From Clostridia bacterium (GTDB lineage Bacteria > Bacillota > Clostridia > Oscillospirales > CAG-272), in contig JAFTIL010000097.1 in NCBI GenBank assembly GCA_017456905.1, forward strand, positions 1 to 47,309: a stretch of 47,309 bases of DNA, written 5' to 3'. How positions within the stretch are numbered: position 1 is the first letter of the stretch; each line of letters starts with the position of its first letter. A program made the position numbers and the translations under genes. The notes beneath the pieces are model-generated. The model had not been told where the DNA came from and did not search any database. It worked only from the letters and a program-made list of their open reading frames with translations. Of this stretch, positions 33,863 to 40,959 are shown piece after piece.

Positions 33863-35682
33863 GGATTTGTGGGAATCCAGGCGGCAAAGGTGCCGCCGTC
33901 CCATGCATTGCCTGCCGACATATAATCAGTCAGGCGAAGCTCCCGACCTCCTACGGTCACCACCACGCTGACGTAGCCCTCGTAGCGAGGCGCTTCAATG
34001 CGATAGTCTGTGATCTCGCCGTCTGTGATCGGGGTCAATGGATCAATACCGTCACGGCTGTCTCTCGCCAGCAAAAGCGAGCCGTAGGTAAAGGCAATAT
34101 AATTGTCACCCGCACGGTTGGAGCCGTGGGGAGCGCTGTGCTTCACCAAGGGGATGTCAAAGCAGATGAGCCACTCCGAGCCCTCCGTCAAATTACCCGC
34201 CAGTCGGAGATAAGTACCCGGAACTCCGTTGCATCTTTGGGTGGGGTCATCAGCGAAAAAGACGGAAAACTCCTCAGCGAAGGCAGGCACGCGGAGGGAG
34301 ATGACAAAGGTTTCGGGGACAGCTCCCGCAATTTCCGCAACCTTCAACCGAACCATACCCATACGGGGATATTCCGAGGTCATCTCAAGGGTCACACTCC
34401 CTTCTGCAGTCGGGACTTTGACGGTACAGGTCTCATAGAGATTGACGGCTATACCGTCTTTCGTACCCATGACGGCAAAATAAGGAGCCATTCCCAATCC
34501 TGTGGGGCCATTGGCCGTACAACAGGAAAGATCGAAGCCTTTGATATTAAAGGAATAATTGACCTTGGGATTCCGTGCGCCGTTAAAGCGGGGGAAATAT
34601 TCAAAGAATGCGCCATCGGGGCGGATCGCACCGAGGATGGCATTATAAAGGCTCTTTTCCAGCTCGTCGGCGTATTTGACATCCCCGGTCAGCCGCAGAA
34701 GACGATGGCAGAGACGCATCCAATAGACGGTGACACAGGTCTCCATCATCAGATCAATATCGGGGTTGGTCTGCTCGAAGCGGGTAAAATTCCACTGTTC
34801 TCCCGTACCGGGGCCGAGATTGAAGGGCGCGTCGGCGCCTCCTGAGCCCAGGAGGGTGATCTCCTCGGCCATGACCTTATCCCAAAACAGCTTGACGGTA
34901 TCCAAAGCCTCGGTATCTCCGGTGGCACGATAGTATTCGCACAGCCCCTCAAAGCAGGACATCATCTCGTAAGCCTTGGCGATGCTCTCCTCGGCCACGC
35001 CGTTCCAGCCGATGTCCTTAGGTGACTTCCCCGCTTTGATCGCTTCAAAGATATTTTCACGGGCGCAACAGCCGCTTTCCACGATATAAGTGCCCAATGA
35101 AAGCGCGGCAGGCTCTCCCGTCAGATGATAGACACGCATCACGGGCTCCAGGATGGAAGAGGATTCAATTCCACAGAAGGCCCAGCCCGTCTCTGTTATG
35201 GGGGTCTTGGGCGGCAAGCCTACCTGGGCTTCGGTATAGATCACCAAGCGTCGGGCGGCGTCAAGGGCGCAATCACAGCCTGTGAGCTCATAATAAGAAA
35301 GAAACCCCATGAGGGCGTATTTCCGTTCCCACAGATCCGATCCGTTAGAACCCTGGGGCTGGGTATGGAGAGGACACGTGCTGATACAGCCGTCGGGAGT
35401 CTGAAGGCTCATCATGTCTTCAGCGGCACGGTCGATCACAGCCCGAAGCTCCTTATCTTCCGTTACACCGCAAATCAGGCAGGCGGCGCGCATAAGCTTT
35501 CCCCAAAATTCGCCTGTGGCGAACATATCCATAGTGTTGCGGACATAGTCGGCCAGGGCGTAAAAATCTATCTTTTTTAAGGTTCCCTCGGTGATGAGGT
35601 TCATTTTTTGGGTCAAAATCCCCTTGATCTGCACGGATGCGGGGGGTAAGGAAAACATGATGTCCTTAGGGCTTGGGCGCAT
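33859..35682 (-). CDS. GH127-type beta-L-arabinofuranosidase-like protein (DUF1680)
   Basis: This 607-residue enzyme of the GH127 clan should act on beta-L-arabinofuranosyl or related sugars. The four zinc and catalytic positions known from HypBA1 (one Glu, three Cys) are recognisable: Glu314 and Cys316 in METCVT, and Cys387-Cys388 in SCCTANGP. The (alpha/alpha)6 barrel (about 40-400) is followed by a beta-sandwich (ISLRVPAFAEEFSVFF). AGGAGG lies 7 nt before ATG 35682. There is no signal peptide, so the substrate must be imported. The TTGAAA/17/TATAAT promoter just upstream drives this gene and the coupled RCC1 gene. Exact specificity is uncertain, as the family contains several activities. 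Confidence 0.88.
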   Translation of the reverse strand: MRPSPKDIMFSLPPASVQIKGILTQKMNLITEGTLKKIDFYALADYVRNTMDMFATGEFWGKLMRAACLICGVTEDKELRAVIDRAAEDMMSLQTPDGCISTCPLHTQPQGSNGSDLWERKYALMGFLSYYELTGCDCALDAARRLVIYTEAQVGLPPKTPITETGWAFCGIESSSILEPVMRVYHLTGEPAALSLGTYIVESGCCARENIFEAIKAGKSPKDIGWNGVAEESIAKAYEMMSCFEGLCEYYRATGDTEALDTVKLFWDKVMAEEITLLGSGGADAPFNLGPGTGEQWNFTRFEQTNPDIDLMMETCVTVYWMRLCHRLLRLTGDVKYADELEKSLYNAILGAIRPDGAFFEYFPRFNGARNPKVNYSFNIKGFDLSCCTANGPTGLGMAPYFAVMGTKDGIAVNLYETCTVKVPTAEGSVTLEMTSEYPRMGMVRLKVAEIAGAVPETFVISLRVPAFAEEFSVFFADDPTQRCNGVPGTYLRLAGNLTEGSEWLICFDIPLVKHSAPHGSNRAGDNYIAFTYGSLLLARDSRDGIDPLTPITDGEITDYRIEAPRYEGYVSVVVTVGGRELRLTDYMSAGNAWDGGTFAAWIPTNP

Positions 35683-35713
35683 GGCAAACCTCCTGATGAT
35701 CATATTCTATCTT

Positions 35714-35742
35714 ATTATATCATATTTTTGATATATTTTCAA
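35714..35742 (-). promoter_or_regulatory. Promoter of the GH127-RCC1 operon
   Basis: Minus strand TTGAAA (35742-35737), 17 nt, TATAAT (35719-35714), about 32 nt before the GH127 start. Confidence 0.8.
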
Positions 35743-36011
35743 GAGGCATTTTATAATCCTCTGCCTCTCACGGGAGTTTTCTCTGTTTCGAGCGACAGTT
35801 CTCCCAAATAAGCCTTCAAACGATTGTCAAGGCCCTATTTTCAGTATTTACAGTTTGTTTACAGATTTTTTCTTTCCCGTGTACATTCTAATATAAAGCG
35901 ACGAAATGTGCGACATTTTTCATTTTCAAACACAATCAGAGGAACCGATTTTATAGTCTCAAGTTGCTCGTAAAAAAGAATTTTTTGCTTATAATTTGGT
36001 TATTTTGGATA
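35743..36011. other. AT-rich intergenic stretch without genes
   Basis: No convincing coding sequence, tRNA or strong hairpin is seen. It contains several T-rich runs and precedes the promoter of the candidate small RNA. Confidence 0.6.
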
Positions 36012-36040
36012 TTTACAAACGCACAACTTTATGGTACAAT
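36012..36040 (+). promoter_or_regulatory. Promoter with no protein gene downstream
   Basis: TTTACA (36012-36017), 17 nt, TACAAT (36035-36040). The predicted start (about 36046) coincides with the 5' arm of a closing stem, pointing to a non-coding transcript. Confidence 0.6.
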
Positions 36041-36045
36041 AATAG

Positions 36046-36169
36046 AGCGCTAAGGACCTGCCCAAACAGGTTCTTAATTTTCCCACACAGCACAGCTGTC
36101 ATCGTCATGTTGCGGAATATCAACCTTATGATATCAACACGCAGGGGGCGGTCTCAGATGTGCTTTTTT
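36046..36169 (+). ncRNA. Candidate structured small RNA of about 124 nt
   Basis: The segment runs from the predicted start to a six-T run. The 5' end AGCGC (36046-36050) can pair with GTGCT (36160-36164) directly before the T-run. Inside are three hairpins: AAGGACCTG/CAGGTTCTT (one G-T pair), ACAGC/GCTGT, and a two-part stem TGTTG..ATATCA/TGATAT CAACA (36108-36139). No ribosome site or reading frame of interest is present. I could not match it to a known family; 6S RNA is a thought but the layout does not clearly fit. Confidence 0.4.
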
Positions 36170-36226
36170 CATTTCCGGCGTGTTTTACGATTTATAAAAA
36201 TTTCTGAACTTTTTTCAAAAAACCTA

Positions 36227-36255
36227 TTGCATTTTCCAAAAAAGTATGATATAAT
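36227..36255 (+). promoter_or_regulatory. Promoter of the tRNA-Val gene
   Basis: TTGCAT (36227-36232), 17 nt, TATAAT (36250-36255), 11 nt before the mature tRNA 5' end. Confidence 0.75.
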
Positions 36256-36266
36256 ATCATCCGTTC

Positions 36267-36343
36267 GGAAGCGTAGCTCAGTTGGTCAGAGCGCACGGTT
36301 CACATCCGTGAGGTCATGGGTTCGAGCCCCCTCGTTTCCACCA
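36267..36343 (+). tRNA. tRNA-Val (anticodon CAC)
   Basis: The cloverleaf folds fully: acceptor GGAAGCG/CGTTTCC (one G-T), D stem GCTC/GAGC, anticodon stem CACGG/CCGTG with loop TTCACAT, five-base variable loop, and T arm ATGGG/CCCCT around TTCGAGC. Anticodon CAC (36301-36303) reads GUG Val codons, and discriminator A plus encoded CCA fit. The T stem has one T-C mismatch at its second pair, which is unusual but not disabling. It stands alone and not in a tRNA cluster. Confidence 0.92.
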
Positions 36344-36386
36344 AATACAAAAGGGACTGCATAGCAGTCCCTTTTGTATTTGGTGG
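36338..36386 (+). repeat. Perfect 23-bp inverted repeat starting in the tRNA 3' end
   Basis: The left arm (36338-36360) includes the last tRNA bases CCACCA; the right arm (36364-36386) is its exact reverse complement and ends in TGGTGG. Only ATA separates them. It can act as the tRNA terminator, although no T-run follows the full stem (CCCTTTTG lies within it). Confidence 0.85.
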
Positions 36387-36411
36387 ATCGGGAGGATCCG
36401 AGAAGCCATGG

Positions 36412-36500
36412 TCAAGCTTCAAGCTGAATGACAACATTCCTCTCTTTCGGAGAAGCTTGATGAACTCGCCATCGGCGAGTTCGGGGTTCAGAGCCCCCGA
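36412..36500 (+). repeat. Run of three further hairpins after the tRNA
   Basis: In order: TCAAGCTTC/GAAGCTTGA (36412-36420/36452-36460) enclosing GAATG/CATTC; GAACTCGCC/GGCGAGTTC (36462-36482) with a 3-nt loop; and TCGGGG/CCCCGA (36481-36500). Together with the preceding 23-bp repeat they make a dense non-coding structured block between the tRNA and the M23 gene. Confidence 0.7.
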
Positions 36501-36633
36501 CAGCCCAAAAATTATTTTCCGAATTTTTTCTCTCTTTGCATAACTGCACCAAAAGCGGCAGAAAATATGTTCGTACCTACGAGGACAAGACAAACGCCTT
36601 CCCTCGACGTAACGAAAGCAAAGGAGAAAAGAT

Positions 36634-37404
36634 ATGTCAAACTACAACGAGACCGAAAACGATTTCGGCGCAAAACTCAAGAGAATCTGCACCAACCGAG
36701 CCGTGGTGGTCACCTTTCTGACCCTGCTGGTAGCCGTGTCCATCGTGATTGCGGTAACCGTTTCTGCTAACAGAAGCAAGAAGCCCACCGTTGACCCTAA
36801 AGAAACCACCGCAACCCACACCACCGAGGGTACCACCAATGCTCCTTCGGGTATCGGCCAGGAGACCCTGCCCAGCTATCACGGCCAGGAATCCAAGCCT
36901 GTCATCAACGATGAGCCTGATGAGCCCACCTTCGAACTTCCTGTCAGCGGTAAGCTTTTCAAGGATCACGATGCCACGCTGCAGGTCTATTCCGCTACAA
37001 TGGGTGATTACCGCGTGCATTTGGGCATTGATATTGCCACTGAGGCCTCTGCCCCCGTATTCGCGGCAGGCGACGGCAAGGTCGAAAAGATCTGGGAGGA
37101 CACGCTGATGGGTACCTGCGTGGCTATCTCCCACGGAAACGACCTGCTTTCCGTCTACAAGAACCTGTCCAAGGATCTGGCAAGCGGCATCAGCGAAGGC
37201 GTCTCCGTCACCTGCGGCCAGCAGATCGGCACAGTAGGCGATACTGCCATTCTGGAAATGGCTGACGAGCCTCACCTGCACTTTGAAATGACGGCAAACG
37301 GGCTGTCTGTGGATCCTCTGGATTATCTCGATCAGGATTCCGTGGATGCCCTGTCTAAGGATACGGCCTTTGAGCAGAGTGCCGTGACCTCCGCCGGCAA
37401 GTAA
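36634..37404 (+). CDS. M23 family (LytM) peptidase domain protein, SpoIIQ-like
   Basis: This 256-residue membrane-anchored protein has a cytoplasmic N-terminus, one membrane segment (about 23-45, VVVTFLTLLVAVSIVIAVTV), a Thr/Glu-rich spacer and a LytM domain (about 125-235). Metal ligands of M23 appear intact: His and Asp in HLGID, and the HLHFEM pair. Clostridial SpoIIQ, which pairs with SpoIIIAH across the forespore membranes, keeps these residues while the Bacillus protein does not. Size and layout fit SpoIIQ, but a vegetative wall endopeptidase is possible. AAAGGAG precedes the ATG. No other sporulation gene is adjacent. Confidence 0.82.
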   Translation: MSNYNETENDFGAKLKRICTNRAVVVTFLTLLVAVSIVIAVTVSANRSKKPTVDPKETTATHTTEGTTNAPSGIGQETLPSYHGQESKPVINDEPDEPTFELPVSGKLFKDHDATLQVYSATMGDYRVHLGIDIATEASAPVFAAGDGKVEKIWEDTLMGTCVAISHGNDLLSVYKNLSKDLASGISEGVSVTCGQQIGTVGDTAILEMADEPHLHFEMTANGLSVDPLDYLDQDSVDALSKDTAFEQSAVTSAGK

Positions 37405-37414
37405 ACCACATTTT

Positions 37415-37441
37415 AAGGGAACCGCGTGCGGTTCCCTTTTT
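37415..37441 (+). terminator. Terminator of the M23 gene
   Basis: Stem AAGGGAACC/GGTTCCCTT with loop GCGTGC, followed by a T-run. It lies 10 nt after the stop. Confidence 0.9.
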
Positions 37442-37453
37442 CTTTGGAAGGTC

Positions 37454-37482
37454 TTGCATCTCGGGCAATTATGTGTTATAAT
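37454..37482 (+). promoter_or_regulatory. Promoter of the SASA esterase gene
   Basis: TTGCAT (37454-37459), 17 nt, TATAAT (37477-37482). Confidence 0.7.
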
Positions 37483-37519
37483 ATACTATAACTAAAGAAA
37501 ACACACGGAGGCGAGAAAC

Positions 37520-38359
37520 GTGAAACAGGCAAAGGTGATCATTCTGGCAGGACAGTCCAACGCTGTGGGCGTGGGATTTGTCAAATATCTGCCCAAATAC
37601 TTTGATGAAAAGACAGTTGTACGACTGACCGAGGGATTTGAACATATCAAGACCAGTTATGCGTCCCACGATATCCAAAGTGAAGGGTTTGTCAAGACCA
37701 CCGTCAACTGCACAGAGGAGACCAAGGACACCTTTGGTCCCGAGCTGGGGATGGCGGATCATCTCAATGAGATCTATCCCGACGAGGAGTTTTTCATTGT
37801 CAAGTGCGCGTTCGGCGGCTCAGATATGTTCAACGGCTGGCGCTCGCCCGCAAGCGGTGTTCCCTACCTTGAGAAGTTCACGGCTGAGCCAAAGAAAGCT
37901 TTGGTGGATCCCGCCTATCAGTTCCCCGGCTGGTGCTATAACGCGCTTGTCAAGCGCCTGCGCGGAAGTCTTGACGAGCTGGTAGCGGCAGGCTACGAGC
38001 CTAAGATCATCGGCTTCTGCTGGATGCAGGGGGAGGCGGATTCTGCGCCGCCCCATGCCGAGCCTTACATTGGCAGATATGACTGTATGCTCCGCGATCT
38101 ACAGGAGACCTTCGCACCCTATTTTGACGAATGCGTGTTCGTGGATGCGGGTATTTCCGAGATTTGGGTGGACTACGCACAAATGAACGACCGCAAGCGC
38201 GCATATGCAGAGGCAAGCGGGCACAAATTCGTGGACACCATCGCGGCGGGGCTGACGACCCGTTATGAGCCTGAAGAAGAGCCTGACATCTACCATTACG
38301 ACGCGGGAAGCGTGATCAAATTGGGTAGGATGTTTGCCGAGGGCGTTATGAAGAGATAA
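37520..38359 (+). CDS. SGNH-type carbohydrate esterase (sialate O-acetylesterase family, SASA)
   Basis: This 279-residue esterase probably removes acetyl groups from sugars. Ser13 in the GQSNAVG block is the expected nucleophile, CAFGGSD and GFCWMQGEADS are the conserved GQ/E-type blocks of the SASA family, and the DIYHYDAGS near the C-terminus supplies the Asp/His pair. The start is GTG with GGAGG 8 nt upstream. There is no signal peptide, so the substrate is intracellular. It is the only plus-strand gene in the glycan block and has its own promoter and terminator. The exact acetyl-sugar is unknown. Confidence 0.83.
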   Translation: MKQAKVIILAGQSNAVGVGFVKYLPKYFDEKTVVRLTEGFEHIKTSYASHDIQSEGFVKTTVNCTEETKDTFGPELGMADHLNEIYPDEEFFIVKCAFGGSDMFNGWRSPASGVPYLEKFTAEPKKALVDPAYQFPGWCYNALVKRLRGSLDELVAAGYEPKIIGFCWMQGEADSAPPHAEPYIGRYDCMLRDLQETFAPYFDECVFVDAGISEIWVDYAQMNDRKRAYAEASGHKFVDTIAAGLTTRYEPEEEPDIYHYDAGSVIKLGRMFAEGVMKR

Positions 38360-38403
38360 ATTGTTGTTTAGGCGGCACTGCCGTCAAACAACAATTTATC
38401 TCT
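38352..38403. terminator. 18-bp perfect hairpin after the SASA gene
   Basis: An 18-bp perfect stem (left arm 38352-38369 starts in the last codons of the gene, right arm 38386-38403) encloses a smaller CGGCA/TGCCG stem. The arm contains TAAATTGTTGTTTAG, which recurs at 47168. It likely acts as terminator and may be an intergenic repeat copy. Confidence 0.65.
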
Positions 38404-38423
38404 CACATATGAAAACGAAAAGA

Positions 38424-38448
38424 GGGAGCCTTTGATAGAAAGGCTCCC
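38424..38448. terminator. Bidirectional terminator before the GH43-like gene end
   Basis: A 10-bp stem GGGAGCCTTT/AAAGGCTCCC with a 5-nt loop; T-rich flanks on both strands. It is placed to end the minus-strand lipoprotein gene. Confidence 0.85.
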
Positions 38449-38467
38449 TTTATTTTGTTCATTCAGG

Positions 38468-40825
38468 TCAAGCGACCAGCGAAATGGAACGGATATCCAT
38501 AGCATCACCGGACAGAGCCGACTCGAAGAAGTCGAAGCGAATGACATTGAGCTGGTCTTTCCAATAGTCCAGATGAGACACGGGAATGCGAAGGGTGTGG
38601 TATTCTCCGTCACATATGAGATTGGCGGAGGTGGAGTAGCCGCCCTGGGCGTCCATGACCGAGCCTGCGCCGATGAAGATCTCCATGGACTTGGTGTGGG
38701 AGGAATTCTCCGTGGGCACGCGGTAGACTATCTCCACGGCGGTGTAGTTTTCGGTCATGACGGGCTCCAGCGCGCCCTGGTAGACGATCTTGAAGCTGGG
38801 GTCTGTTGCCCAGGCTTCGGTCTTACTGGATTTGACAGTTACACGCATACCGTCCTCGGTGGGGGTCATCTCACAGCTGTTGAAGTGGGACAGCACCGTG
38901 CGGTCGATTTCCTTGGAAAAGTCGAGGGATACATAGTTCATCTCTTCTATATCTCCCATTCCAAAGAAGGAATCGGCGGGGTCGGCAGATACCTTAACAG
39001 TCACCTTCATCGTCTGATCGCCGTACTTCACCGTAACTGTGGTAGCACCTACGCTCTTGGCGGTAACCACGCCCTTGTCGCTGACGTTAATGATATTCTC
39101 GTCATAGCCCGTGAAGGACAGGACATTAGGACCGTCGTTGACATACAACTCCGAGACGGTGCCGTCGCCCTTGGTGATACGAACGCGGAGCTGAGGACGG
39201 TAAATACTGCGCTCACCCAGATAGATGGTGTACTCGGATACTGTAGGCTCCACCTTAGTCTCGGCGAGAATGGCCGCCTTTTCTTCGTCGGTGGCTACGA
39301 CCACCACGCGGAATACGTGAACCAGATCCTTATAGCGGAGGGTAACAGCGGTCTCCCCCACACCTTCTGCGATCATACGGCCATTTTTGAAGGAAACCAC
39401 CGATTCATCGTAGTCGGTCACGGTGATCTCCTTGTCCCGCATAGAGCCGTCCTTTCCGTTGACATAGCGATCGCGGAAGTAGACGTTCACGTTCTGCTTC
39501 GCCCCTTTCGTCAGGATAAAGAGATCCTGATGGGTGCGGATCATGGTCCATTCCTCCCAGCCAAAGGGCTCCTCCTCACGGGTGATACCCACCGACAGTC
39601 CGGGCTTGGCACTCTCAGCGGCCAAATCGTTGCCGTTGGATTGGGTCAGAGTGACCTTATGCATACGGGTATTCCACGCCGCCCAGCCCGATTCTCCGTA
39701 AGCGTAGGCAATACGCAGATGGTCAGCATCCTCCGAGAGACGGATGTGACCGTTTTTGCGGGAGGAAAGGCCCATGGAGAACATACCGGGGCAGGTGTTC
39801 TCACGGATGGCGTCCACCAAGGTAAAGCTCTTGCCGTCGGCAGATTCGTAAACCACGATGCAGTTGCCGTTGCCCTCCACGTCCTCACGGGTGACCAGGA
39901 TGAACTTGCCCCAGTCCTCCACGAATTTGACGCAGACAGAGTCGCTCTTCTTCTCCATGACCGCACCGTGGTGCTGTAAGGTAGAGGGCCAGTTTTCATT
40001 GGTGGCGTCAGCGGTGGCCAGCATGATGAAGGACTTCATGGGAGTGGCGTAGGTGTAGTAGATATACAGAGTGCCGTTGAGCTCGATCATACTGGGCTCA
40101 CCGATGCCCCAGTAGCCGTAGGACTGCTCGAAGTAGAAGATGGGCGAAGGCGCGCCGCCCCAGCCCGAGCCGTTCCATTTCTCAAAGGGGCCGTCGGGAT
40201 CCTTCGAGCGGGCGACGAAGATATTGTTACAGTAGCCGCCGTCGTTGAGGGTGGAGGTGTAGCCCAGGTAGTAATAGCCGTCGAAATAAACCACGTCGGG
40301 ATCGCAGCAGGAGTTACCGTCCATGCTGCCCGGGGTGGGGTAGACCACGATCTTCTCGGGGCCCCAGGTCGCACCGTCGTCGGCGGAGCTTCGGTGGGTG
40401 ATGCGGTCCCATTCGCCGCTGTCACCGCCCGAGGCGAAGTAGGCGTCCACGCGGCCGTCGCCGTAGTAGATATAGGAGGGACCGTAGCGCCAGCCGCCGT
40501 TGCCGTTACCGGGGAGCTGGTAAATATCCACGCCCGCGTCCACAAGAGTCAGATCTGCGAACTTGGTGGGATCGGGTTCCATGATCTCGATGCGGTTGGC
40601 CTCAAAGTAGTCGGTGGTGGCTTCTTCTGTAGGAGCTTCGGTAGCCTCCTCTGTAGGGGGCTCGGTGGCTTCATAGGTGGGAAGCTCGGTGATGGGCTCG
40701 GTGGGAGCCTCGGTCACGGGAGGGGTGTCAGGGAGGGTCTCATCGGTGGGAGGCGTGGTATTGCAGGCGCACAAGAGCAGGACAACAAGACCGCATACGA
40801 GCATGAAAATAAACGTTCGTTTCAT
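38468..40825 (-). CDS. Lipoprotein with GH43-like beta-propeller and Ig-like domains
   Basis: This 785-residue protein begins with a lipoprotein signal and lipobox LCAC, lipidated Cys21. A Thr/Glu/Pro repeat spacer (about 25-70) leads to a five-bladed-propeller-like domain (about 80-400). Candidate GH43-like acid residues are Asp175 in CCDPDVVYFDGYYYLGYTS and Glu243 in GEPSMIELNGTLYIYYT. Two bacterial Ig-like (Big_2-type) segments follow, one ending GVGETAVTLRYK and one VTAKSVGATTVTVKYG. A C-terminal beta domain (about 630-785) resembles a carbohydrate-binding sandwich. It is expected on the outer membrane face as a glycan hydrolase or binder; whether it is catalytic is uncertain. AAAGG precedes the ATG. 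Confidence 0.8.
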   Translation of the reverse strand: MKRTFIFMLVCGLVVLLLCACNTTPPTDETLPDTPPVTEAPTEPITELPTYEATEPPTEEATEAPTEEATTDYFEANRIEIMEPDPTKFADLTLVDAGVDIYQLPGNGNGGWRYGPSYIYYGDGRVDAYFASGGDSGEWDRITHRSSADDGATWGPEKIVVYPTPGSMDGNSCCDPDVVYFDGYYYLGYTSTLNDGGYCNNIFVARSKDPDGPFEKWNGSGWGGAPSPIFYFEQSYGYWGIGEPSMIELNGTLYIYYTYATPMKSFIMLATADATNENWPSTLQHHGAVMEKKSDSVCVKFVEDWGKFILVTREDVEGNGNCIVVYESADGKSFTLVDAIRENTCPGMFSMGLSSRKNGHIRLSEDADHLRIAYAYGESGWAAWNTRMHKVTLTQSNGNDLAAESAKPGLSVGITREEEPFGWEEWTMIRTHQDLFILTKGAKQNVNVYFRDRYVNGKDGSMRDKEITVTDYDESVVSFKNGRMIAEGVGETAVTLRYKDLVHVFRVVVVATDEEKAAILAETKVEPTVSEYTIYLGERSIYRPQLRVRITKGDGTVSELYVNDGPNVLSFTGYDENIINVSDKGVVTAKSVGATTVTVKYGDQTMKVTVKVSADPADSFFGMGDIEEMNYVSLDFSKEIDRTVLSHFNSCEMTPTEDGMRVTVKSSKTEAWATDPSFKIVYQGALEPVMTENYTAVEIVYRVPTENSSHTKSMEIFIGAGSVMDAQGGYSTSANLICDGEYHTLRIPVSHLDYWKDQLNVIRFDFFESALSGDAMDIRSISLVA

Positions 40826-40871
40826 AGATAATACCTTTCTGTGGGGCTTTTTTCAATATCGTGACAGAACG

Positions 40872-40906
40872 AAGAGATACAAGATAGCTTGTATCTTGTA
40901 TCTCTT
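40872..40906. terminator. 15-bp perfect hairpin between two secreted-protein genes
   Basis: AAGAGATACAAGATA/TATCTTGTATCTCTT with a 5-nt loop. T-rich flanks exist on the plus strand (TATCTTTGTTTCTT); on the minus strand, where it would be needed, they are weak. Confidence 0.6.
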
Positions 40907-40917
40907 ATCTTTGTTTC

Positions 40918-40959
40918 TTACTTCAGATCGGGATAAGCCTTCGGATGAACCAGCTCGGG
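40918..40959 (-). pseudogene. 13-codon remnant resembling the 3' end of the DUF4838 gene
   Basis: Directly after the TAA of the upstream gene, the same frame reads PELVHPKAYPDLK and then a second stop. The DUF4838 gene ends PDLDHPEEYPDLR. Eight of 13 residues and 30 of 39 bases agree. It looks like the tail of a lost paralogue or a recombination scar, or a short read-through extension. Confidence 0.5.

Noticed and set aside
36300-36593. Minus-strand open frame of 97 codons ending in RGLEPMTSRM
   Set aside because: It is the antisense of the tRNA and the neighbouring hairpins; this peptide ending is a familiar false product next to tRNA genes.
38432-39979. Long plus-strand open frame opposite the GH43-like gene
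   Set aside because: No ribosome site or protein signature; an antisense shadow caused by the codon choice of the real gene.
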